Below, piece by piece: positions 41,505 through 52,077 of a stretch of 64,000 nucleotides of DNA. The stretch covers positions 2,418,001 to 2,482,000 of the forward strand of contig KB899087.1 in assembly GCA_000378025.1 (NCBI GenBank), read 5' to 3'. Positions within the stretch are counted from its first letter, which is position 1; each line of letters starts with the position of its first letter. The stretch comes from Xanthobacteraceae bacterium 501b (lineage in GTDB: Bacteria; Pseudomonadota; Alphaproteobacteria; Rhizobiales; Xanthobacteraceae). A program made the position numbers and the translations under genes. Below the pieces are notes generated by a model. The model saw only the letters and a list, made by a program, of their open reading frames with translations. It was not told where the DNA came from and searched no databases.

Positions 41505-41897
41505 ATGTCCGAGCGCCCCATGGCCGAGCGCACCCAATCCGACCGCGTCTTCCTTCGCGGCGTCGAGTTGCACGCCACGCACGGCCTGCTGGAGGAAGAG
41601 GCGCGGCTTGGCCAGCGCTTCATCGTCGACATCGACTGGTGGCTGGACGCCGGCGATGCCGCCGCACACGACAATTACGCCGAGACGGTCGGCTATGAGA
41701 AAGTGTTCGAGGTCATCCACGAGGTCTCGTCCGGCCACCGTTTCCACATTCTCGAAGCCTTTGCCCAGGCGATCGCCGAAGCGGTGCTCTCCCGCTATCC
41801 CCGGGTGGAGAAGGTGCGGGTCGAGCTGCACAAGCCTTCCGCGCCGATCGCCGGCATCTTTCGCGATGCCGGGGTGGAGATCACCCGCACCCGCTGA
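41505..41897 (+). CDS. folB: Dihydroneopterin aldolase
   Basis: This 130-residue FolB-fold protein has FLRGVELHATHGLLEEEARLGQRFIVDIDWW near the N-terminus, the catalytic-type ERL-equivalent region SGHRFHILEAFAQAIAE, and VRVELHKPSAPIAGIF near the C-terminus. It cleaves dihydroneopterin to 6-hydroxymethyl-dihydropterin, which feeds folate and, in this setting, H4MPT synthesis. It is the last rightward gene of the H4MPT cluster. A second in-frame ATG lies 15 bases downstream. Confidence 0.9.
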   Translation: MSERPMAERTQSDRVFLRGVELHATHGLLEEEARLGQRFIVDIDWWLDAGDAAAHDNYAETVGYEKVFEVIHEVSSGHRFHILEAFAQAIAEAVLSRYPRVEKVRVELHKPSAPIAGIFRDAGVEITRTR

Positions 41898-41987
41898 CCC
41901 ACGCGGCGGGGCCGCGCCGGGGCTTCCGGTGCAGGCCCGAAGCGCTTACCTCTAGGGCCGCCGCCCGTTCTCTGCCTGGAGTCGACC

Positions 41988-44636
41988 ATGTCGCGTGATG
42001 CCGTGCCCCCGCCTGTCCGCCTTGGCGACTACCTGCCGCCGGATTGGCTCATCGACACGGTGCATCTGGACGTGCGCCTTCACCCCACCGCCTCGCGCAT
42101 CATTGCCCGGCTGGCGATGCGGCCGAATCCTGAAGGGCGCGAGGGCTCGCCCATCGTGCTCGATGGCGACGAACTCAGCCTGAAATCGCTGACGCTGGAC
42201 GGCGTGCCGCTGGCCGGCACCGCCTATGTCGTCACGCCAACGGCGCTGACCCTGCTCGCCCCGCCGCAGCGGGCGCTGACGCTGGAAATCGAGACGGTGG
42301 TGAACCCCTCCGCCAACACCAAGCTGATGGGCCTCTACCGCTCCAGCGGCACCTATTGCACCCAGTGCGAGGCGGAGGGGTTCCGCCGCATCACCTATTT
42401 CCCGGACCGGCCGGACGTGCTCGCCGTCTACACCACCCGCATCGAGGCCGAGCGGGAGGAGGCGCCCGTTCTGCTCGGAAACGGCAACCCGGTGGAGAGC
42501 GGCGCGGTGGAGGGCACCAGCCGCCATTATGCGGTGTGGCACGATCCCTGGCCGAAGCCCTGCTATTTGTTCGCCCTTGTCGGCGGCCGGCTGGACCGGA
42601 TCACCGAGGACTTCGTCACCGCCACCGGCAAGAAGGTCGCGCTCGGCATCTATGTCGAGCCGGGCAAGACGGAGCGGGCCGGCTACGCCATGGACGCACT
42701 CAAGCGTTCCATGCGCTGGGACGAGGAGGTGTTCGGCTGCGAGTATGATCTCGACGTGTTCAACATCGTCGCCGTGGCCGATTTCAACATGGGGGCGATG
42801 GAGAACAAGGGGCTGAACATCTTCAACGACAAATATGTCCTCGCCAGCCCCCAGACCGCGACGGACGCCGACTACGCCAATATCGAGGCGATCATCGCCC
42901 ATGAATATTTCCACAACTGGACCGGCAACCGCATCACCTGCCGCGACTGGTTCCAGCTCTGCCTCAAGGAAGGCCTCACCGTCTTCCGTGACCAGGAATT
43001 CTCGGCCGACGCACGCTCGCGCCCGGTCAAGCGCATCAGCGATGTCCGGCTGCTGAAGGGCCACCAGTTTCCTGAGGATGCCGGCCCGCTGGCCCATCCC
43101 GTGCGTCCCGACAGCTACCGCGAGATCAACAATTTCTACACCGCCACCGTCTACGAGAAAGGCGCGGAAGTGGTGCGGATGCTCAAGACGCTGCTGGGCG
43201 ATGAGGGCTTCCGCGCCGGCATGGACCTCTATCTCGACCGCCATGACGGCGATGCGGCGACGGTGGAGGACTTCCTCGCCTGCTTCGCCGATGCCAATGG
43301 TGTCGACCTGACCCAGTTCGCCCTGTGGTACGCCCAGTCCGGCACGCCGCAGGTCACTGTGAGCGGCTGCTGGGACGAGGCCGGGCGCAGCTATACGCTC
43401 GATGTGGTTCAGACGCTGGCGCCAACGCCGGGGCAGAGCGAGAAGCTGCCCATGGTCATCCCCCTCGCCATCGGCCTGGTCGGACCCGACGGCGCCGACA
43501 TGCCGCTCACCCCGGATGACGGCAGCAATGCCGAGCGCGGCGTGCTGCTGGTCACGCAGCCGCGCCAGAGCTTCGTCTTCCGCGACATCGCCCAGCGTCC
43601 GGTGCCCTCGCTCAATCGCGGCTTCTCGGCGCCGGTGAAGCTCACCACCGACATGTCGACGGCGGATCTGCTGTTTCTGGCCCGCCATGACAGCGACCCG
43701 TTCAACCGCTTCGACGCCACCCAGACCATCGCCCTCAGTCATCTGGTGCAGGCCACCGCCGCCGCCCGTGCCGGTGCCGCGCTGCCGGCGCCGGACGCGC
43801 TGGTCGCGGCGCTCGGCGCCACGCTGGAGGATGGCACGCTGGACCCAGCCTTCGTCGCGCAGGCGCTCTCCATCCCCTCGGAGACGGACGTCGCCCGTGA
43901 GATTGGCGAGGATGTGGACCCGGACGCCATCCACCACGCCCGAACAACGCTGCGCCAGGCGGTCAGCGGGGCGCTGGCGCCGGCGCTGGCGGCAATTTAT
44001 GCCCGCCACGCGCCAGCGGGGATCTATTCGCCGGACGCCGCCTCTGCCGGCCGGCGCGCGCTGCGCAACACCTGCCTCGATCTGCTCGCCGCCGGCGGCA
44101 CGGAGGAGAGCCTTGCCCGGGCGCAGGCGCATTTCGAGGGCGCGGACAACATGACCGACTGCTTCTTCGCCCTCTCAGTGCTGGCTCATGCGGCGCCGCA
44201 GGCCCGCGAGGCGGCGCTGGCCGCCTTCCATGAACGGTTCCGCGAGGACCCGCTGGTGGTCGACAAATGGCTGGCGCTTCAGGCGCAGATCGCCGAACCG
44301 CAGGCGCTGGAGCGGGTGCGCGGACTCACCCAGCATCCGGCCTTCGCCTGGAGTAACCCGAACCGGGTGCGGGCGCTGATCGGCAGCTTCGCCGGGCTCA
44401 ACCCTACGCAGTTTCACCGGATCGACGGCGCTGGCCATGATCTCGTCGCCGACGCGGTGATCGACATTGACGGGCGCAACCCGCAGCTCGCCGCCCGGCT
44501 GCTCGCCGCCTTCAAAAGCTGGCGCTCGCTGGAGCCGGTGCGGCGCGCCTCGGCCGAGGCGGCGCTGCGGCGCGTCGCCGAAAAGCCCGGCCTGTCGCCC
44601 GATGCGAGCGACATCGTCGGCCGCTCACTCGGCTGA
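41988..44636 (+). CDS. pepN: Aminopeptidase N
   Basis: This 882-residue M1 zinc metallopeptidase removes N-terminal residues from peptides in the cytoplasm. The exopeptidase motif GAMEN is at residues 269-273 and the zinc site HEYFHNW at 305-311, with the third ligand E328. Full length for bacterial PepN with its C-terminal helical domain (about 550-882). It follows folB by 90 bases and may have its own promoter; no functional link to H4MPT is evident. Confidence 0.95.
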   Translation: MSRDAVPPPVRLGDYLPPDWLIDTVHLDVRLHPTASRIIARLAMRPNPEGREGSPIVLDGDELSLKSLTLDGVPLAGTAYVVTPTALTLLAPPQRALTLEIETVVNPSANTKLMGLYRSSGTYCTQCEAEGFRRITYFPDRPDVLAVYTTRIEAEREEAPVLLGNGNPVESGAVEGTSRHYAVWHDPWPKPCYLFALVGGRLDRITEDFVTATGKKVALGIYVEPGKTERAGYAMDALKRSMRWDEEVFGCEYDLDVFNIVAVADFNMGAMENKGLNIFNDKYVLASPQTATDADYANIEAIIAHEYFHNWTGNRITCRDWFQLCLKEGLTVFRDQEFSADARSRPVKRISDVRLLKGHQFPEDAGPLAHPVRPDSYREINNFYTATVYEKGAEVVRMLKTLLGDEGFRAGMDLYLDRHDGDAATVEDFLACFADANGVDLTQFALWYAQSGTPQVTVSGCWDEAGRSYTLDVVQTLAPTPGQSEKLPMVIPLAIGLVGPDGADMPLTPDDGSNAERGVLLVTQPRQSFVFRDIAQRPVPSLNRGFSAPVKLTTDMSTADLLFLARHDSDPFNRFDATQTIALSHLVQATAAARAGAALPAPDALVAALGATLEDGTLDPAFVAQALSIPSETDVAREIGEDVDPDAIHHARTTLRQAVSGALAPALAAIYARHAPAGIYSPDAASAGRRALRNTCLDLLAAGGTEESLARAQAHFEGADNMTDCFFALSVLAHAAPQAREAALAAFHERFREDPLVVDKWLALQAQIAEPQALERVRGLTQHPAFAWSNPNRVRALIGSFAGLNPTQFHRIDGAGHDLVADAVIDIDGRNPQLAARLLAAFKSWRSLEPVRRASAEAALRRVAEKPGLSPDASDIVGRSLG

Positions 44637-44703
44637 CCAGCGGCGCTTGCGCCTCGCGCCCGCCCTTACACGGCGAGGTGCGGCGCAAGGCAAAGGCCAG
44701 GTG

Positions 44704-45243
44704 TCAGTACTCGACCACGCCGTCCAGCGCGTAGTGCTTGATGGTCTTGCGGTTGGCGATCAGCTCGTCGACCGTCGGCTTGCCGGTCATGGCCCGCTCC
44801 AGCGCCAGCTTCATCGCCTCGTAATTGGTGCGGTAGAGATCGGCCTTGTCGAGATTGGCATCCTCGGCGCAGCGCGGGTCGAGCCACACCATCACGATCA
44901 TGCAAAGCTCGTCAGCCTGGTCCTTCGGCAGGATGCCCTCGCTGAGCGCGTCGACGATGGCGTCGCCAATGGCGCCCTGAACCACGCCGCCGAGCAGGTC
45001 GACATATTCCAGCGTGTGGATGGTGGCCTTGGTGGTCATCATCGTCGCGGGGCGCACCTGCTGGTTCAGGTCGCGCACCACGAACATGCGGGTGTGCCCC
45101 TGCACCTGCCCCATCATCGAGGCGAAGGCATGCCCGGCGGGGCCGCGCACCGAGCCGATCAGAACCTCCGGCATCGCGTCGGTGAACTGCCCGTCGGCAG
45201 CGAGAACGGTCGCTTCGCCGGTGCGGAACCAGATGTCGCTCAT
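44704..45243 (-). CDS. Formaldehyde-activating enzyme (Fae) paralogue
   Basis: This 179-residue Fae-domain protein aligns along its length with Fae, which condenses formaldehyde with H4MPT. The N-terminal MSDIWFRTGEATVLAADGQ and VLIGSVRGPAGHAF correspond to canonical GEALVGDGN and IIGPRGSP regions. The catalytic His17 of Fae appears replaced by Met (DAMPEVLIG), so the usual chemistry is doubtful. C-terminal YRTNYEAMKLALERAMTGKPTVDELI is family-like. It may be a formaldehyde sensor, carrier or altered-specificity enzyme. It is divergent from the PleC-like kinase. Confidence 0.85.
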   Translation of the reverse strand: MSDIWFRTGEATVLAADGQFTDAMPEVLIGSVRGPAGHAFASMMGQVQGHTRMFVVRDLNQQVRPATMMTTKATIHTLEYVDLLGGVVQGAIGDAIVDALSEGILPKDQADELCMIVMVWLDPRCAEDANLDKADLYRTNYEAMKLALERAMTGKPTVDELIANRKTIKHYALDGVVEY

Positions 45244-45401
45244 GTGAACCTCTTTATTTCTGCTGCCACCCGCAAACCGGGCAAAAGCGCATAGCACCGG
45301 GGCCCGCGTGGCGTCCATGCGGCGTGGTTGTCGGCAGGCGACACTCCGCTTGTCCGGCCGCGCCACCCACCCAGGCACCCGCGCCACCTCCCCAGGTTGC
45401 T

Positions 45402-45470
45402 GAATCGTTAACTTGACTCCCCGGGACTCTGGACAGTGGGGGGCCATATCGATTCAAATCGGAGTGATTC
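45402..45470. promoter_or_regulatory. Cluster of five GANTC (CcrM) sites before the PleC-like kinase
   Basis: GAATC at 45402, GACTC at 45415 and 45425, GATTC at 45451 and 45466 fall within 69 bases; random occurrence at this base composition would be about one per 300 bases. GANTC is methylated by the cell-cycle methyltransferase CcrM. A GTTAAC next to the first site could be half of a CtrA box. The segment lies 68 bases before the kinase ATG and also serves as upstream DNA for the Fae-like gene. Confidence 0.55.
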
Positions 45471-45537
45471 GGAGAGATGCGGCACATCGCTCCTATCGGA
45501 CTGGGAACGGGTTTTGGGACTTCGGGGGAGGCCGGCG

Positions 45538-47853
45538 ATGGCGCGCGCCAACGCTGCAGGCGCGTCCGTGCGCGTACAAGCCATGCGAGGGCTTGCACGC
45601 ACCGTGGCGCGACCTGCCTATCAGCGATTGGTCGACGCCGAACCCTTCATGCGCAAGGCCGTTCCGGCGCTGATCATTGCGTTCATCGCCTCGGTCGCCA
45701 TTGCCGCGATCGTGCAGATCCACGCCTATCGCGCCGACGCCATCGCCAATGCCAAGGATGAGCTGGCGCTGTTCGCCGCCGCCATCGCCAGCGAGGCCGG
45801 CCGCCTGCCGGCAGGATCGACGGCGCCGGACGCGCTGCTGCAGAACAGCCTGCCGCCCCGCGCCGCCGAGGACGGGCGCCGCTACGGCCTGATCGACCCC
45901 AACGGCAAGATCCTCGCCACCCATGACGAGACGGCGACCGCCGCCGAGCAGATCGGCCAGCTCCTCGCCAATACGCAGGCACTCACCATCTTCGCCGAGA
46001 ATGCCGGCGTGCTCGATGTCATCATGCCCGACGGCGCCGCGGCCCTCGCCACGGTGCGCAACCTGCCCAATGGCGCGCTGCAGCTGGTCGTGGTGCAGCC
46101 GCTCTCCGGCGCGCTGGCGACCTGGCGCTCCGACACCGTCCTCACCGTCACCCTGCTCTCCACGACAGGCGCGGTGCTGCTGATCCTCGGCTTCGCCTTC
46201 CACTGGCAGGCGACCCGCGCCCGCGAGGCCGACGGCATCTACGAGACGGTGCGCGCGCGCATCGACACGGCGCTCTCGCGCGGCCGCTGCGGCCTGTGGG
46301 ACTGGGACATGGGCCGGGGGCGCATGTTCTGGTCGGATTCGATGTTCGAGATGCTCGGCCACGCCCCGCGCGAGGACCTGATCTCCTTCGGCGAAGTGGC
46401 GAGCCTCGTCCATCCCGACGACACCAATCTCTACGACATCGCCCGCGAGATCGCCGACAAGCCCGGCCGCACCATTGATCGCGTCTTCCGCATGAAGCAC
46501 GCTGACGGCCACTGGGTGTGGCTGCGCGCCCGCGCCGAAGTCGTGCCCCAGCCCAATGGCGAGCCGCCGCATCTGGTCGGCATCGCGGTGGATGTCACCG
46601 AGGAGCGCCGCCTCGCCGAGCGCACCGCCACCGCCGACATGCGCCTGCGCGACGCCATCGAGAGCATTTCCGAATCCTTCGTGCTGTGGGACGCCTCGAA
46701 CCGGCTGGTGCTCTGCAACTCGCGGTTCCAGTCGCTCTACGGCATTGGCGACGCCCATGTCGGGCAAGGGACGGAGTTCGAGACCATCGCCTCGCTCGCC
46801 CGCCAGCCGGTGGTCCGCATCCCGCTCCGTCCGGAAGACCGGCCGGAAGAAGGCGCGCGCGCCTTCGAGGCGCAGCTGGAAGGCGGGCGCTGGCTGAAGG
46901 TCGCCGAGCGCCGCACCAAGGATGGCGGCTACGTCTCGGTCGGTACCGACATCACCGCCCTCAAGCGCCATGAAGAGCGCCTGATGGAGAGCGAGAAGCG
47001 GCTGATGGCGCTGGTCGCCGATCTGCGCAAATCGCAGCAGACGCTGGAACTGCAGGCGCTTCAGCTCGCCGAGCTGGCGCAGAACTATGCCGACGAGAAG
47101 ACCAAGGCCGAGGACGCCAACCGCGCCAAGTCCGAATTCCTCGCCAATATGAGCCATGAGCTGCGCACGCCGCTCAACGCCATCATCGGCTTCTCCGAGC
47201 TGATGGAGAGCGGCCTGTTCGGGCCGCTCGGCAATGACAAGTACAACGAGTACTGCCGCGACATCCGCGATTCCGGCCGCTATTTGCTCGACGTCATCAA
47301 CGACATTCTCGACATGTCGCGCATCGAAGCCGGCCGCGTTCAGCTCAACCTCCAGCCGGTCCGGCTCGACGAGGTGGTCGCCGACGCCATCCGCGTCATG
47401 TCGGTGCGGGCCGGCGAGAAGCAGCTCACCATCGTCGACGAATCCGATGCCGCGGTGGCGGTCGAGGCCGACAAGCGGGCGCTCAAGCAGATCACGCTCA
47501 ACCTGCTGTCCAACGCCATCAAGTTCACCCCCGAACAGGGCCGTATCAGCCTGCGCACGCGGCGTTCCAAGCACGCGGCGCTGCTCGTCATCGAGGACAG
47601 CGGCATCGGCATCGCCAAGAGCGCGCTGGCCAAGATCGGCCGCCCGTTCGAACAGGTGGAAAGCCAGTTCACCAAGACCCACAAGGGATCCGGTCTCGGC
47701 CTCGCCATCGCCAAGTCGCTGGTCGAGTTGCATGGCGGCTCGATGCGGATCCGCTCCTCCGAGGGGGTCGGCACCACGGTGGTGATCCGCCTGCCCTTGA
47801 ACGGCCGCCCGGCCCTGCAATACCGTACCAGCCGGACCCTTCCCGCCGAGTAG
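45538..47853 (+). CDS. PleC/PdhS-type PAS sensor histidine kinase
   Basis: This 771-residue membrane kinase has a first membrane segment at about residues 42-62 ([20 protein letters not shown]). A periplasmic loop follows, then a second segment near 200-225, and PAS domains at about 250-360 and 370-470. The HisKA domain carries H540 in [20 protein letters not shown]. The region [20 protein letters not shown]...[18 protein letters not shown] is the PleC/DivJ/PdhS signature for partnering with DivK/PleD-type regulators. The HATPase domain is intact. It begins 6 bases after GGGGGAGG, and a GANTC cluster lies upstream. Confidence 0.88.
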   Translation: MARANAAGASVRVQAMRGLARTVARPAYQRLVDAEPFMRKAVPALIIAFIASVAIAAIVQIHAYRADAIANAKDELALFAAAIASEAGRLPAGSTAPDALLQNSLPPRAAEDGRRYGLIDPNGKILATHDETATAAEQIGQLLANTQALTIFAENAGVLDVIMPDGAAALATVRNLPNGALQLVVVQPLSGALATWRSDTVLTVTLLSTTGAVLLILGFAFHWQATRAREADGIYETVRARIDTALSRGRCGLWDWDMGRGRMFWSDSMFEMLGHAPREDLISFGEVASLVHPDDTNLYDIAREIADKPGRTIDRVFRMKHADGHWVWLRARAEVVPQPNGEPPHLVGIAVDVTEERRLAERTATADMRLRDAIESISESFVLWDASNRLVLCNSRFQSLYGIGDAHVGQGTEFETIASLARQPVVRIPLRPEDRPEEGARAFEAQLEGGRWLKVAERRTKDGGYVSVGTDITALKRHEERLMESEKRLMALVADLRKSQQTLELQALQLAELAQNYADEKTKAEDANRAKSEFLANMSHELRTPLNAIIGFSELMESGLFGPLGNDKYNEYCRDIRDSGRYLLDVINDILDMSRIEAGRVQLNLQPVRLDEVVADAIRVMSVRAGEKQLTIVDESDAAVAVEADKRALKQITLNLLSNAIKFTPEQGRISLRTRRSKHAALLVIEDSGIGIAKSALAKIGRPFEQVESQFTKTHKGSGLGLAIAKSLVELHGGSMRIRSSEGVGTTVVIRLPLNGRPALQYRTSRTLPAE

Positions 47854-47860
47854 ACCGCCC

Positions 47861-48976
47861 ATGGATGTTCTTGAGGAAAACGCGGTCGACTGCGTCGTCG
47901 CCGGCGCCGGTGTCGTCGGCCTCGCCATTGCCCGCGCGCTGGCCCTGAAGGGGCGCGACGTGCTGGTGCTGGAGGCGACCGGCCTTGTCGGCTCGGACAC
48001 CTCGGCCCGCAACAGCGAGGTCATCCATGCCGGGCTCTATTACGCACCCGGCACGCTGAAGGCCCGGCTCTGCGTGGAAGGACGCGAAGCGCTCTACGCC
48101 TATTGCGAGGCGCGCGGCATTCCCCACCGGCGCACCGGCAAGCTCATCGTCGCCACCAGCCCGGCGGAGACCGACAAGCTCGCCGCCATCGATGCCCATG
48201 CCCGCGCCTGCGGCGTCACCGATCTTCAGCCGCTGAGCGGCGCCGAGGCGCGGGCGCTGGAGCCGGCGCTGAACGCGCAGGCCGCGCTGCTCTCGCCCTC
48301 CACCGGCATCATCGACAGCCACGCCCTGATGCTCGCTTTGCGCGGCGATCTGGAAGATTCCGGCGGCATGATCGCCTTCAACGCTCCCATCCTCTCCGGC
48401 GAGGTGACGGCCCGGGGGATCGTCCTCGATGTCGGCGGCCCGGAGCCGATGCGGCTAGCCTGCGCCAGCTTCATCAATGCGAGCGGCCACGGCGCCGTGA
48501 AGCTGGCCCGCGCGATCGCCGGCATTCCGGCCGAAGCGATCCCGCCCGCCTATTTCTGCAAGGGCTCCTATTTCACACTGTCCGGCCGGGCGCCTTTTAC
48601 GCGGCTGATCTACCCGGTGCCGGAACAGGCGGGGCTTGGCGTGCACCTGACGCTCGATCTCGGCGGCCAGGCCCGCTTCGGGCCGGATACCGAATGGATC
48701 GACGCGCCGGACTACAATGTCGATCCCGCCCGCGGCGACGTGTTCTATGCCGCGATCCGCCGCTATTGGCCGGCGCTGCCGGACGGGGCGCTGAACCCGG
48801 CCTATGCCGGCATTCGGCCGAAGACCGTGCCCGCCGGGGCCCCGGCGGCGGATTTCCGCATCGACGGCCCGGCCGAGCATGGCGTGGCGGGGCTGGTGCA
48901 GCTGTTCGGCATCGAATCCCCCGGCCTCACCGCCAGCCTCGCCATCGGCGACCTTGTGGCGGCAAAGCTGGATTGA
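47861..48976 (+). CDS. FAD-dependent oxidoreductase, L-2-hydroxyglutarate oxidase-like
   Basis: This 371-residue DAO-fold flavoenzyme has the dinucleotide-binding [20 protein letters not shown] near residue 12, and [27 protein letters not shown] near 45, typical of L-2-hydroxyglutarate dehydrogenase/oxidase. IRPKTVP and [17 protein letters not shown] close the fold. It oxidises L-2-hydroxyglutarate or a close L-2-hydroxyacid. It starts 7 bases after the kinase stop, so it may be cotranscribed. The D-2-hydroxyglutarate-type enzyme is encoded at 14.8 kb, not nearby. Confidence 0.86.
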   Translation: MDVLEENAVDCVVAGAGVVGLAIARALALKGRDVLVLEATGLVGSDTSARNSEVIHAGLYYAPGTLKARLCVEGREALYAYCEARGIPHRRTGKLIVATSPAETDKLAAIDAHARACGVTDLQPLSGAEARALEPALNAQAALLSPSTGIIDSHALMLALRGDLEDSGGMIAFNAPILSGEVTARGIVLDVGGPEPMRLACASFINASGHGAVKLARAIAGIPAEAIPPAYFCKGSYFTLSGRAPFTRLIYPVPEQAGLGVHLTLDLGGQARFGPDTEWIDAPDYNVDPARGDVFYAAIRRYWPALPDGALNPAYAGIRPKTVPAGAPAADFRIDGPAEHGVAGLVQLFGIESPGLTASLAIGDLVAAKLD

Positions 48977-48990
48977 CGAATTGTCAGGCC

Positions 48991-49023
48991 GTCATCCCCG
49001 GGCTTGGCCCGGGGATCCACGAC
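48991..49023. repeat. REP-like unit after the L-2-hydroxyglutarate oxidase-like gene
   Basis: GTCATCCCCGGGCTTGGCCC leads into GGGGATCCACGAC, nearly identical to the unit at 29157. It lies in the 95-base convergent gap before glnE. Confidence 0.75.
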
Positions 49024-49071
49024 TTTAGCGATTGACGAGCGGGCAAGCGTGGATGGCCGGGCCGTCGGCCC

Positions 49072-52053
49072 TCACGCCTTCTTCCGCCGGCGCTTGGGCT
49101 CGGCGGCGAGCAGGCGCTCGAAGGTGGCGCGCACCAGGCGCTGGGTCTCGAACAGATGCGCTTCCAGCGTTGAGAAATCCGGCATCGCGCCCGCCCGCGC
49201 CAGCAGCCGTCGCAGCGCCGGGCTCGCTTCCGCCGGCTTGAAGGGCTCGGTGATGGCGAGACGCAGCACCTGCGTCAGGTCGTGCAGCAGCCGGCAGGCA
49301 TCGGCCAGCACTTGCCCGTCCTGCACGTCGAGCAGGCCGACGCGCTGCGCCGCCTCGATCACCCGCAGCGTCGAGGTGTCGATCATGCGCGGCTCGTGCG
49401 CGGCATGGGCCAGCACGAGGTACTGGGCGATGAACTCGATGTCGACCAGCCCACCGCGCGCATATTTGAGATCCCAGGGATCGTCCTCGCCCTTCTCGTC
49501 CGCTATGGCGCCGCGCATGTCGACAATGTCGGCAGCGAGGCGGTGCGGGTCGCGCTCCCCCGCCAGCACATGGTGGATGGCGCCTTCCACCCGGGCGCGG
49601 AAGGCCGGCGAGCCCGCCACCACCCGGGCGCGGGTCAGCGCCATATGCTCCCAGGTCCAGGCTTCCTCCGCCTGGTAGACCTCGAAGCGCGGCAGGCTGG
49701 TCGCCACCGGGCCGGAACGCCCGGACGGCCGCAGCCGCAGATCCACCTCATAGAGCTGGCCGGCATTGGTCGGGGTGGTCAGGGCGCTGACGATGCGCTG
49801 GGTGAGGCGGGCGAAATACTGCGCGCCATAGAGCGGGCGCGGTCCGTCGCTGTCGGGGTGCTCCTCGTCGAAATCATAGAGCACGATGAGATCGAGGTCG
49901 GAGCCCGCCGTCATCTCGCGCCCGCCGAGCTTGCCCATGGCGAGCACCGCCACCTCGGCGCCGGCCAGCGTGCCATGCGCCTCGCGGAAGCGGGCGATCA
50001 CCGCCTCTTCCAGCGAGCGGATCAGCACATCGGCCAGCCGGGCGAAGGCCTCGCCGGCGCGGGCGGCGGGAAGCGTGCCGGAGAGTATCCGCACGCTGAT
50101 CAGCACATGGTGCTCCTGCCTAAAGCGGCGGGCGCGGTCGAGCCGGTCCTCCTCGTTCTCCGCCTGGGAGAGATCGGCGGCGAGCCGGGCGGCCAGTTCC
50201 GGCTCGTCCGGCAGCGCGCCGAAAAACGCCGGGTCGAGCAGCGCGTCGAGCAGCGAGGGGCGGTGCGCCAGCATCTCGCCGAGGCGCGGCGCGGTGCCGA
50301 GAATGGTGGCGAGCAGCCGCACGAGATCGGGATTGTGCCGCAGCGCCGCCAGCAGCCGCTGGGCGGTCGGCATTTCGCGGAAGAAGCGGTCGGCGGCGTT
50401 CAGCCCGGCATCGGGGGCGCCGCCGCGCGCCAGCGCGTCGACCAGCAGCGGCACGATGGCTTCCAGCTCGTCGCACACGCCCTCCATGCGCAGGGCACGG
50501 GGTTCGCCCGCCAGCCAGCCGCGCACCGTGGCGCTGGCCGCCTTGGGGTCGGCATAGCCGAGCCGGTGCAGCGTCGCCAGCGTCTCGCGGTCGTCGGCGT
50601 CTTGCGGAAATTCGAGCCGCCCCTCCACCGCCGCCCGTGGCGGCGCGTCCTCGAACAGCTTGGAATAGTGGTCCTGCACCCGCGTGAGGCGCTGGGTGAG
50701 CGCCTGGGCGAAAGCCTCGCGGTCGTCATAGCCCATGAAGCGGGCGAAACCGGCCAGCGTCTCCTCGTCCTCCGGCAGGCTGTGGGTCTGGGCGTCGGCC
50801 ACCATCTGCAGGCGGTGCTCCACCCGCCGCAGGAAGTGATAGGCCTCGTCGAGTTCCGCCCGCGCCGCCTCGCCGATCCAGCCGGTCTGCGCCAGCACGG
50901 CGAGCGCTTCCAGCGTGCGCGGGGTGCGCAGGCGCGGGTCGCGGCCGCCGGCGATCAGCTGCTGCGTCTGGGCGAAGAACTCGATCTCGCGAATGCCGCC
51001 ACGCCCCAGCTTGACGTTGTGCCCTTCCACCGCGATCGCCTCATGGCCGCGAAAGGCGTGGATGTCCTGCTTCATCGCGTGGACATCGGACACCGCCGCA
51101 TAATCGAGCGCGCGGCGCCAGACGAAGGGAGTGAGCTGCTTGAGAAACTCATGGCCAAGGGCGAGGTCGCCGGCGATCGGCCGTGCCTTGATATAGGCGG
51201 CGCGCTCCCAGGTGGCGCCCTCGCGTTCGTAATAGTCCAGCGCCGCCTCCACCGAGAGCGCGGCCGGCGTCGAGGCCGGGTCGGGCCTCAGCCGCAGATC
51301 GACACGGGCGACATAGCCCTCGCCGGTGCGCTCCTGGATCAGCTTCACGAGGCGTTGCGTCATCCGCACGAAGAACGGCGCGGCCTCCACATCCTTCGCC
51401 AGCGGCGCTTGGTCGGGATCGTAGAGCACGATCAGATCGACATCGCTGGAATAGTTGAGTTCGCGCGCCCCGTGCTTGCCCATGGCCAGCACGGTGTAGC
51501 CGAGGCCCTCGACGCCGGTCTTGCGCAGTTTGCGCGCGCTGATTCCCTCGCGCACCAGAAACGCCACCGCCGCCGCGATGGCGGTATCCGCCGTCGCGGT
51601 CAGTTCGGCGGTCACGGTGGCAAGGTCGAACACCCCGCCAATATCGGCCAGCGCGACGGTGAGCGCGGTCAGCGCCCGCAGCCGCCGCAGCGCCGCCATC
51701 ACCTCCGCCTCGTCGGAAGAGGCCTCCACCACCCGGACCGTGTCGGCACGCGCGCGCGCCAGTGCCTCGGCGGGCTCGGCCTCAAGCAGCGCCAGCAGCC
51801 GGGCGGGATCGACGCGAATGAGATCGGTCAGGAACGGCGAATGCGCCGCCACCGCCGCCAGCACGGCGCGGGCCTCGTCATGGGCGACAAGAAGGGCCTC
51901 AAGGCGAGCTCGCACCGGCTTGGGCGCGCCGGCCAGAGCGTCCGCCACCGCCTCGGGAAGCCCCGCCGGCACGGGAAAGCCGGGCGCACGCTGAAGCCGT
52001 GTGATCAGACTCTCAGCCGGCGCCGCCACCGTCCCGCTCGTGCTTGCCGCCAT
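49072..52053 (-). CDS. glnE: Bifunctional glutamine synthetase adenylyltransferase/deadenylase
   Basis: This 993-residue GlnE has two nucleotidyltransferase domains that add or remove AMP on glutamine synthetase under PII control. The N-terminal (deadenylase) site is around residue 200 (LAMGKHGARELNYSSDVDLIVLYD) and the C-terminal (adenylylase) site near 717 (LAMGKLGGREMTAGSDLDLIVLYD). The GREIEFFAQTQQL region lies between, and the domain ends LARAGAMPDFSTLEAHLFETQ. Full length. It follows the histidine kinase by 24 bases, an order conserved in related genera. Confidence 0.95.
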   Translation of the reverse strand: MAASTSGTVAAPAESLITRLQRAPGFPVPAGLPEAVADALAGAPKPVRARLEALLVAHDEARAVLAAVAAHSPFLTDLIRVDPARLLALLEAEPAEALARARADTVRVVEASSDEAEVMAALRRLRALTALTVALADIGGVFDLATVTAELTATADTAIAAAVAFLVREGISARKLRKTGVEGLGYTVLAMGKHGARELNYSSDVDLIVLYDPDQAPLAKDVEAAPFFVRMTQRLVKLIQERTGEGYVARVDLRLRPDPASTPAALSVEAALDYYEREGATWERAAYIKARPIAGDLALGHEFLKQLTPFVWRRALDYAAVSDVHAMKQDIHAFRGHEAIAVEGHNVKLGRGGIREIEFFAQTQQLIAGGRDPRLRTPRTLEALAVLAQTGWIGEAARAELDEAYHFLRRVEHRLQMVADAQTHSLPEDEETLAGFARFMGYDDREAFAQALTQRLTRVQDHYSKLFEDAPPRAAVEGRLEFPQDADDRETLATLHRLGYADPKAASATVRGWLAGEPRALRMEGVCDELEAIVPLLVDALARGGAPDAGLNAADRFFREMPTAQRLLAALRHNPDLVRLLATILGTAPRLGEMLAHRPSLLDALLDPAFFGALPDEPELAARLAADLSQAENEEDRLDRARRFRQEHHVLISVRILSGTLPAARAGEAFARLADVLIRSLEEAVIARFREAHGTLAGAEVAVLAMGKLGGREMTAGSDLDLIVLYDFDEEHPDSDGPRPLYGAQYFARLTQRIVSALTTPTNAGQLYEVDLRLRPSGRSGPVATSLPRFEVYQAEEAWTWEHMALTRARVVAGSPAFRARVEGAIHHVLAGERDPHRLAADIVDMRGAIADEKGEDDPWDLKYARGGLVDIEFIAQYLVLAHAAHEPRMIDTSTLRVIEAAQRVGLLDVQDGQVLADACRLLHDLTQVLRLAITEPFKPAEASPALRRLLARAGAMPDFSTLEAHLFETQRLVRATFERLLAAEPKRRRKKA

Positions 52054-52077
52054 GCCGTCGTCGCCCCCTTGCGTGTG

